Source: RGIG3009 sp045630765 (lineage in GTDB: Bacteria; Bacillota; Clostridia; Oscillospirales; Acutalibacteraceae). From it: a DNA stretch of 24,577 bases. The position numbers were made by a program, and so were the translations under genes. This document shows, in pieces, positions 19,594-24,577 of this stretch. The stretch is taken from contig JAZQTM010000095.1 in assembly GCA_045630765.1 (NCBI GenBank), positions 1 to 24,577 of the forward strand, in the 5' to 3' direction. Below the pieces are notes generated by a model that did not search any database, was not told the origin of the DNA, and saw only the letters and a program-made list of their open reading frames with translations. Position 1 is the first letter of the stretch. Each line of letters starts with the position of its first letter.

Positions 19594-21168
19594 ATGGAAA
19601 AAACGGAATTGATTCTTGGCGAATTGTCACTTGAGCAAAAATTCGGTTTGTCGATGGTGGCGTTCATTTGGGATTGTGAGCGCGACGTTGAAAACACGGC
19701 GTATATCGAGCAGTTGATCAAAGATCGTGCGCTCGGTGGCATTTGGGTGAATCCTTTGCTGGAGCGAAACATTCGCAAAATCAAGGAATTAAAAGAGTTG
19801 GCAACGTACCCGCTTTTGGTGTTTACTGATGCGGAAAGCGGTATGGACGGACACACCATCGGCAATCAGAACGCGCTTGGTGTGGCGGATAACGAAGAGC
19901 TTGCTTATACCTTTGGTAAGGTTATTGGAGCGACGGCTGCGGAAAAGGGTTATAACGTAGTATGTAACCCCATTTTGGATATGTGCGATAACCGCGGTGT
20001 TTGCGGCAGTACGGCACGTTCGATCGGTTCTGACAAATACCGTGTGACGGAGCTTGCCGCTGCCGAGATGCAGGGTATGCACGATGGCGGTGTGCTGACG
20101 CTCGGTAAGCATTACCCCGGCAGCACGGGTTGCAATATCGACTCGCATATGGCGGAGATGGATTCGGTATTTACCAAAGAGCATATTTTGGATTACAATC
20201 TGCACCCGTATATTGAACTGAGCAATCGTGGTTTACTGGATGGTGTTATGCTGACGCATGCCCGCTTTGTGAATTTAGATGCCGAGTACCCTGCCAGCTT
20301 ATCCAAACACGTCATTCAGTTGCTGCGTGATCGCGGCTTTGATGGCTTGGCGCTGACCGATGCACTCAATATGATGGGCGTTGTTGCCAAGTTCGGCAGA
20401 AAGAACAGCGTTGGCTTGTCGGTTGGCAATGCGGCGGCGATGGCGCTTCCGTTTGTCGACGATCATAAGAAGGCGATGGCGTGGTTGCGTGAGTGCTACG
20501 AAGAGGGAATGGTTAGCGACGAGCGTTTGGACACTACGGTACAAAGCGTGTTGACGATGCAGCATAAGGTGCTGTCGTTGCCGCAAAACGTAGTACCGAG
20601 CGAGGAAGACCTGAAGAATTTTGATCGCATCAATACCGATTCCGTATTTGCACACGTTGATGAAGGATTGACGACGGCACTTGACAGAAACGGTGATTAC
20701 TATTTTGCCATTTTGACCGAGGTTGGAACGCCCGCCGACGTGCAGGTGGATACGTTTAAAGGCAAATGGTATAATCCCGCGCAGATCGAAGAACGTATCC
20801 GCGCGTTGTTCCCCAATGCGAAGATCGGTCGAATCAACGAGTTCCCGACGCCTCGCGAAACGGCAGACTTTCTCAGCGATTGCTTGGATCGCGAGACGGT
20901 GTTTATCACCTTCTGCTTGAGCCAGGCATACGTCGGCAGAGAGCGCTTCACGCCTCGTATCCTCTCGTTGTTTGAAGCGATGCAGGTGTCGAATCGTATT
21001 TCCACGATTATGCATTTCGGTAATCCGTTCTTGCTCGAAGATCTCCCGCATATTCCGAGAGTGCTGGTCGGCACCATTTCCGCTCCCAGCATTGAAGCAG
21101 GGCTGAACGTCTTGGCGGGTGAATATCCGGCAAAGGGCAAACTGGCCTACGACGTTAAACTGAACTAA
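19594..21168 (+). CDS. GH3-like (NagZ-type) glycosidase paralogue F
   Basis: This 524-residue protein is the last of the array. It shows FTDAESGMDGHTIGNQNALG (78-97), CGSTARSIG (137-145), KHYPG (172-176), DSH (183-185) and nucleophile Asp256 in LTDALNMMG. It is the most distinct copy. The G(K/R/G)HN segment reads GNQN, HDGGC reads HDGGV, and LDKKG reads LSNRG, all near the predicted active-site face. AAGGAG lies 10 bases upstream and the leader resembles that of paralogue C. It is co-transcribed with E. The C-terminal domain keeps HFGNPFLLEDLPHIP and PAKGKLAYDVKLN. The family call is firm; the substrate may differ from the other copies. Confidence 0.86.
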   Translation: MEKTELILGELSLEQKFGLSMVAFIWDCERDVENTAYIEQLIKDRALGGIWVNPLLERNIRKIKELKELATYPLLVFTDAESGMDGHTIGNQNALGVADNEELAYTFGKVIGATAAEKGYNVVCNPILDMCDNRGVCGSTARSIGSDKYRVTELAAAEMQGMHDGGVLTLGKHYPGSTGCNIDSHMAEMDSVFTKEHILDYNLHPYIELSNRGLLDGVMLTHARFVNLDAEYPASLSKHVIQLLRDRGFDGLALTDALNMMGVVAKFGRKNSVGLSVGNAAAMALPFVDDHKKAMAWLRECYEEGMVSDERLDTTVQSVLTMQHKVLSLPQNVVPSEEDLKNFDRINTDSVFAHVDEGLTTALDRNGDYYFAILTEVGTPADVQVDTFKGKWYNPAQIEERIRALFPNAKIGRINEFPTPRETADFLSDCLDRETVFITFCLSQAYVGRERFTPRILSLFEAMQVSNRISTIMHFGNPFLLEDLPHIPRVLVGTISAPSIEAGLNVLAGEYPAKGKLAYDVKLN

Positions 21169-21173
21169 GATAA

Positions 21174-21217
21174 AAAGAAAGACGGCAGTGAGCAAATGCT
21201 CACTCCCGTCTTTCTTT
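21174..21217. terminator. Bidirectional terminator between paralogue F and rpoC
   Basis: A long hairpin: AAAGAAAGACGG (21174-21185) pairs with 21206-21217, then one mismatch, then AGTGAGC/GCTCACT around an AAAT loop. It lies between converging genes and can serve both strands. Confidence 0.9.
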
Positions 21218-21221
21218 GTGT

Positions 21222-24200
21222 TTATTCTTCGATCGGTTCGGCTTCAGCTTCGCCGTCTTCCGCCAGCATACTGCGGAGAGCGGAAACATACGGATCGTCA
21301 CTGGAAGCGTGGGTGTTCACGACGTCAACGTCGTTGTACACCGGCATACCCGTACCGGCGGGGATGAGCTTACCAATGATGACGTTTTCCTTAAGACCAA
21401 GCAGCGGGTCGACCTTACCCTTGATAGCGGCATCGGTCAGCACGCGAGTGGTTTCCTGGAAGGAAGCGGCCGACAAGAACGAATCGGTTGCCAAGGATGC
21501 TTTGGTGATACCAAGCAGGACCGGCGAGCAAACCGCTTCTTTCAGGTGCACGTCGCCGGCTTCGATACGAGCGCGCACGCGTGCGTTCTCTTCATCGAAC
21601 TGGCTGCGATCGATCATGGCACCGGACAACAGATACGTGTCACCGGCATCGTCGACCTTCACCTTGCGCATCATCTGACGGGCGATGACTTCAACGTGTT
21701 TATCGTTGATATCAACACCTTGCATACGGTAGGTGCGCTGCACTTCCTGAATGAGGTAGTTCTGCACTGCCTCGGCACCGCTGACAGCCAAAATGTCGTG
21801 CGGGTTGATGGAACCAACGGTCAAGCGATCGCCCTTCTTGACGATGTCACCGTCTTGTACGCAGATGCGGGAGTCGAACGAGATGGCATAGCTGCGTTCG
21901 TCGGGATTCTCGGCATCCTGCGAAGTGACGTACACCACGCGCTTTTTCTTTTCTTCGCCCAAACGGACAATACCGTCGATCTCAGAAATGATAGCGAGCG
22001 ATTTCGGTTTACGACCTTCGAACAGTTCCTCAACGCGGGGAAGACCCTGCGTAATATCTTCAGCAGACGCGACACCACCGGTATGGAAGGTACGCATCGT
22101 AAGCTGTGTACCCGGTTCACCGATGGACTGTGCGGCGATGATACCGACAGCCTCACCGACGGTAACGGGATCGACGGTAGCCAGGTTCGAACCGTAGCAC
22201 TTGGCGCAGACGCCGTGGGCAGCCTGGCAAGTCAACACGGAGCGGATCTTGATGCGTTCGACACCGTAAGTGCCAACGAGCAATTTTGCATCCGCATCGT
22301 TCATCATGTGATCGCGGCTGATGACGACTTCACCGGTTGCGGGATCGACAAAATCTTCAGCGAGGAAGCGACCAACCAAACGCTCGGTGAGCGGTTCGAT
22401 CATTTCCTTGCCGTCCTTGATGTCGTAGACTTCAATACCCTCGTGGGTACCGCAATCGTCCTCGCGGATGATGACATCCTGCGAAACGTCAACCAGACGG
22501 CGGGTAAGGTAACCCGAGTCAGCCGTACGAAGAGCGGTATCGGCCAAGCCTTTACGCGCACCACGCGACGAGATGAAGTATTCCAAAATGTTCAGACCTT
22601 CACGGTAGTTGGCACGAATCGGAACCTCGATCGTACGACCGGAGGTGTTCGCGATCAAACCACGCATACCGGCAAGCTGACGGATCTGGGCGATAGAACC
22701 ACGAGCGCCGGAATCCGACATCATATAGATGGGGTTGAACTCATCCATGTTGTTGTTCAGCGCTTTGGTAACCTTATCGGTGGTATCGTTCCAGGTCTTA
22801 ATAACCATCTGGTAACGTTCCTCGTCGGAAAGGAGACCTTGATTGAACAGTTCAGTGATCTGCTCAACGGTCTGCTCTGCTTCCGCGATAAGATCTTTCT
22901 TCTCAGGCGGGATGGAGGCATCCACAACGGCGACGGTCAAGGCGCCGCGGGTAGAGTATTTATAACCCTGTGCTTTCACGGCGTCGAGCACCTCGGAGGT
23001 GCGGGCGGGGCCGTGTACCTTAATGCAGTTGTCAATGATCTTCGAGAGCTGTTTCTTACCGACTTTGTAGTTGACCTCATAGAGGAACATATCGTCGATA
23101 GTTTTACGCTCAACCAAACCGAGATCCTGCGGGATGGGTTGGTTGAAGATGATGCGACCAACGGTGGTTTCAACCAAGCGGGATTGCTTGACACCGTCGA
23201 TTTCCATAGTGCGGCGCACTTTAATCTTCGCGTGCAGACCGACAACCTGATCGGCATATGCCATCATAGCTTCGTTTTCGTCGCGGAAGATCTTGCCTTC
23301 GCCCATTTCACCGGGTTTCTCGATGGTCAGATAGTAGGAACCGAGAACCATATCCTGCGTCGGAACGGTCACGGGACGTCCATCGGACGGTTTCAAGAGG
23401 TTGCCGGCTGCAAGCATCAAGAAGCGAGCTTCTGCCTGCGCTTCAGCGGACAGCGGTACGTGCACAGCCATCTGGTCACCGTCGAAGTCCGCGTTAAAGG
23501 CGGTACAAGCGAGCGGATGCAGTTTGATGGCACGGCCTTCAACCAGTACCGGCTCAAACGCCTGGATACCCAGACGGTGCAAGGTCGGTGCACGGTTGAG
23601 CATGACCGGATGATCCTTGATAACGATCTCCAGCGCATCCCATACCTCGGGACGGACACGGTCGACCATCTTACGGGCGGTTTTGATGTTGCCGGCAGCA
23701 CCGGTTTCCACCAAGCGTTTCATAACAAAGGGTTTAAAGAGTTCCAGCGCCATTTCTTTCGGCAGACCGCACTGATACATCTTCAGTTCCGGACCGACGA
23801 CGATAACCGAACGACCGGAGTAGTCAACACGTTTACCGAGCAAGTTCTGACGGAAACGACCCTGCTTACCCTTGAGCATATCGGACAAGGATTTGAGAGA
23901 GCGGTTGTTCGGACCGGTGACCGGACGACCACGGCGGCGGTTATCGATCAGTGCGTCCACCGCTTCTTGCAGCATACGCTTTTCATTGCGGACGATGATG
24001 TCCGGTGCGCCAAGTTCCAACAAACGTTTCAGACGGTTGTTGCGGTTGATGACGCGGCGATACAGATCGTTCAAGTCGGAGGTGGCAAAACGACCACCGT
24101 CCAACTGGACCATCGGGCGAATATCCGGCGGAATAACCGGAATAACGTCCAGAATCATCCACTCGGGGCGGTTGCCCGACTGACGGAAGGATTCCACCAC

Positions 24201-24577
24201 TTCCAGGCGTTTGAGCAAACGTGCACGCTTTTGACCGGTAGCGTCCTCGAGTTCCTCTTTGAGTTCCTCGGCCAGCTTCTCCAGATCAATGGAAGCAAGC
24301 AGTTTTTTGACGTATTCGGCACCCATGCCGGCGTCGAAATCGTCCTCATACTTTTCGCGCATATCGCGGTAGTCCTTCTCGCTGAGCACCTGCTTTTCCT
24401 GAAGCGGTGTCGGACCGGGATCGACCACGATGTAAGAAGCAAAGTACAATACCTGCTCCAACAAACGCGGCGAAATATCGAGGAGAAGACCGATGCGAGA
24501 GGGGATACCCTTGAAATACCAGATGTGCGATACCGGAGCGGCAAGCTCGATGTGGCCCATACGCTCACGACGCACCT
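21222..24577 (-). CDS. rpoC: DNA-directed RNA polymerase beta' subunit, 5' end cut by right edge
   Basis: The minus strand is open from the right edge to a stop at 21222, giving about 1118 codons. The visible protein begins inside the clamp (VRRERMGHIELAAPVSHIWY), so roughly the first 90 residues, including the N-terminal zinc ribbon, lie outside. Diagnostic motifs are the active-site loop NADFDGDQMAVHVPLS, which binds catalytic Mg2+; the bridge-helix and trigger-loop region with GEPGTQLTMRTFHTGG; and the second zinc site TCQAAHGVCAKCYG. The C-terminus is a short acidic tail (AEDGEAEAEPIEE). It should form the core polymerase with alpha, beta and omega; rpoB is expected just beyond the edge. 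It converges on the GH3 array. Confidence 0.98.
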   Translation of the reverse strand, partial: VRRERMGHIELAAPVSHIWYFKGIPSRIGLLLDISPRLLEQVLYFASYIVVDPGPTPLQEKQVLSEKDYRDMREKYEDDFDAGMGAEYVKKLLASIDLEKLAEELKEELEDATGQKRARLLKRLEVVESFRQSGNRPEWMILDVIPVIPPDIRPMVQLDGGRFATSDLNDLYRRVINRNNRLKRLLELGAPDIIVRNEKRMLQEAVDALIDNRRRGRPVTGPNNRSLKSLSDMLKGKQGRFRQNLLGKRVDYSGRSVIVVGPELKMYQCGLPKEMALELFKPFVMKRLVETGAAGNIKTARKMVDRVRPEVWDALEIVIKDHPVMLNRAPTLHRLGIQAFEPVLVEGRAIKLHPLACTAFNADFDGDQMAVHVPLSAEAQAEARFLMLAAGNLLKPSDGRPVTVPTQDMVLGSYYLTIEKPGEMGEGKIFRDENEAMMAYADQVVGLHAKIKVRRTMEIDGVKQSRLVETTVGRIIFNQPIPQDLGLVERKTIDDMFLYEVNYKVGKKQLSKIIDNCIKVHGPARTSEVLDAVKAQGYKYSTRGALTVAVVDASIPPEKKDLIAEAEQTVEQITELFNQGLLSDEERYQMVIKTWNDTTDKVTKALNNNMDEFNPIYMMSDSGARGSIAQIRQLAGMRGLIANTSGRTIEVPIRANYREGLNILEYFISSRGARKGLADTALRTADSGYLTRRLVDVSQDVIIREDDCGTHEGIEVYDIKDGKEMIEPLTERLVGRFLAEDFVDPATGEVVISRDHMMNDADAKLLVGTYGVERIKIRSVLTCQAAHGVCAKCYGSNLATVDPVTVGEAVGIIAAQSIGEPGTQLTMRTFHTGGVASAEDITQGLPRVEELFEGRKPKSLAIISEIDGIVRLGEEKKKRVVYVTSQDAENPDERSYAISFDSRICVQDGDIVKKGDRLTVGSINPHDILAVSGAEAVQNYLIQEVQRTYRMQGVDINDKHVEVIARQMMRKVKVDDAGDTYLLSGAMIDRSQFDEENARVRARIEAGDVHLKEAVCSPVLLGITKASLATDSFLSAASFQETTRVLTDAAIKGKVDPLLGLKENVIIGKLIPAGTGMPVYNDVDVVNTHASSDDPYVSALRSMLAEDGEAEAEPIEE

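Noticed and set aside
12931..21168. Array considered as a CRISPR, transposon or phage repeat structure
   Set aside because: The repeats are whole coding genes with individual signals. No transposase, integrase, terminal inverted repeats or target duplications are visible.
20299..21195. Long minus-strand ORF (298 codons) and similar antisense ORFs across the GH3 array
   Set aside because: Their positions recur at the same place in every paralogue because the GH3 genes are similar and biased in codon use; no RBS or domain supports them.

Overview
The window looks like a chromosomal segment of an anaerobic, spore-forming Firmicute (class Clostridia, probably close to Oscillospiraceae/Ruminococcaceae). 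The evidence is rpsT beside a gpr-spoIIP sporulation pair, oxygen-sensitive glycyl radical enzymes, strong AGGAGG-type ribosome binding sites, sigma-A promoters with 17-bp spacers, and a clostridial-type rpoC. No phage, IS or CRISPR features are visible, and no gene-free stretch exceeds about 300 bases. The organism assignment is an inference from gene content.

Layout. (1) 1-999, minus: N-terminal part of a glycyl radical enzyme running off the left edge. (2) 1287-1541, minus: ribosomal protein S20. Diverging from it, 1680-3897 plus is a sporulation operon: germination protease gpr, spoIIP and a small membrane protein. (3) 3931-5511, minus: the first of six GH3-like (NagZ-type) paralogues, called A here. 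(4) 5666-6292, minus: an NlpC/P60-like lipoprotein that has lost its catalytic residues. (5) 6360-9238, minus: an atypical glycyl radical enzyme and its overlapping radical-SAM activase, divergent from an AraC-type regulator (9395-10180). (6) 10198-12713: tRNA-Gly(GCC), a secreted SurA/PrsA-like lipoprotein, tRNA-Leu(CAA) and a metallo-beta-lactamase-fold hydrolase. (7) 12931-21168, plus: five tandem GH3-like paralogues (B to F). (8) 21222 to the right edge, minus: most of rpoC.

The standout system is the GH3-like family. Six cytoplasmic two-domain proteins of about 520 residues keep the GH3 nucleophile (TD[AS]L) and the NagZ-type KH[FY]PG...D[SA]H dyad, but lack the arginines of the usual GGRVxR substrate motif. 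They diverge mainly in two short patches. B, D and E are preceded by a recurring promoter module, TTGnAA-17 bp-TATAAA with an extended TG, partly overlaid by a CCTTG-N5-CAAGG palindrome. The copies exchange DNA: A and E share a 266-bp tract with only 5 mismatches although they lie 13 kb apart in opposite orientation, and B and C share near-identical 3' ends including the terminator. This looks like an actively evolving multigene family for cytoplasmic amino-sugar or glycan processing, but its substrates cannot be read from the sequence.

The second notable system is the regulated glycyl radical pair (AraC regulator, short enzyme with unusual GCYEC and RLCGW motifs, minimal activase), which probably handles an unidentified small molecule in fermentation.
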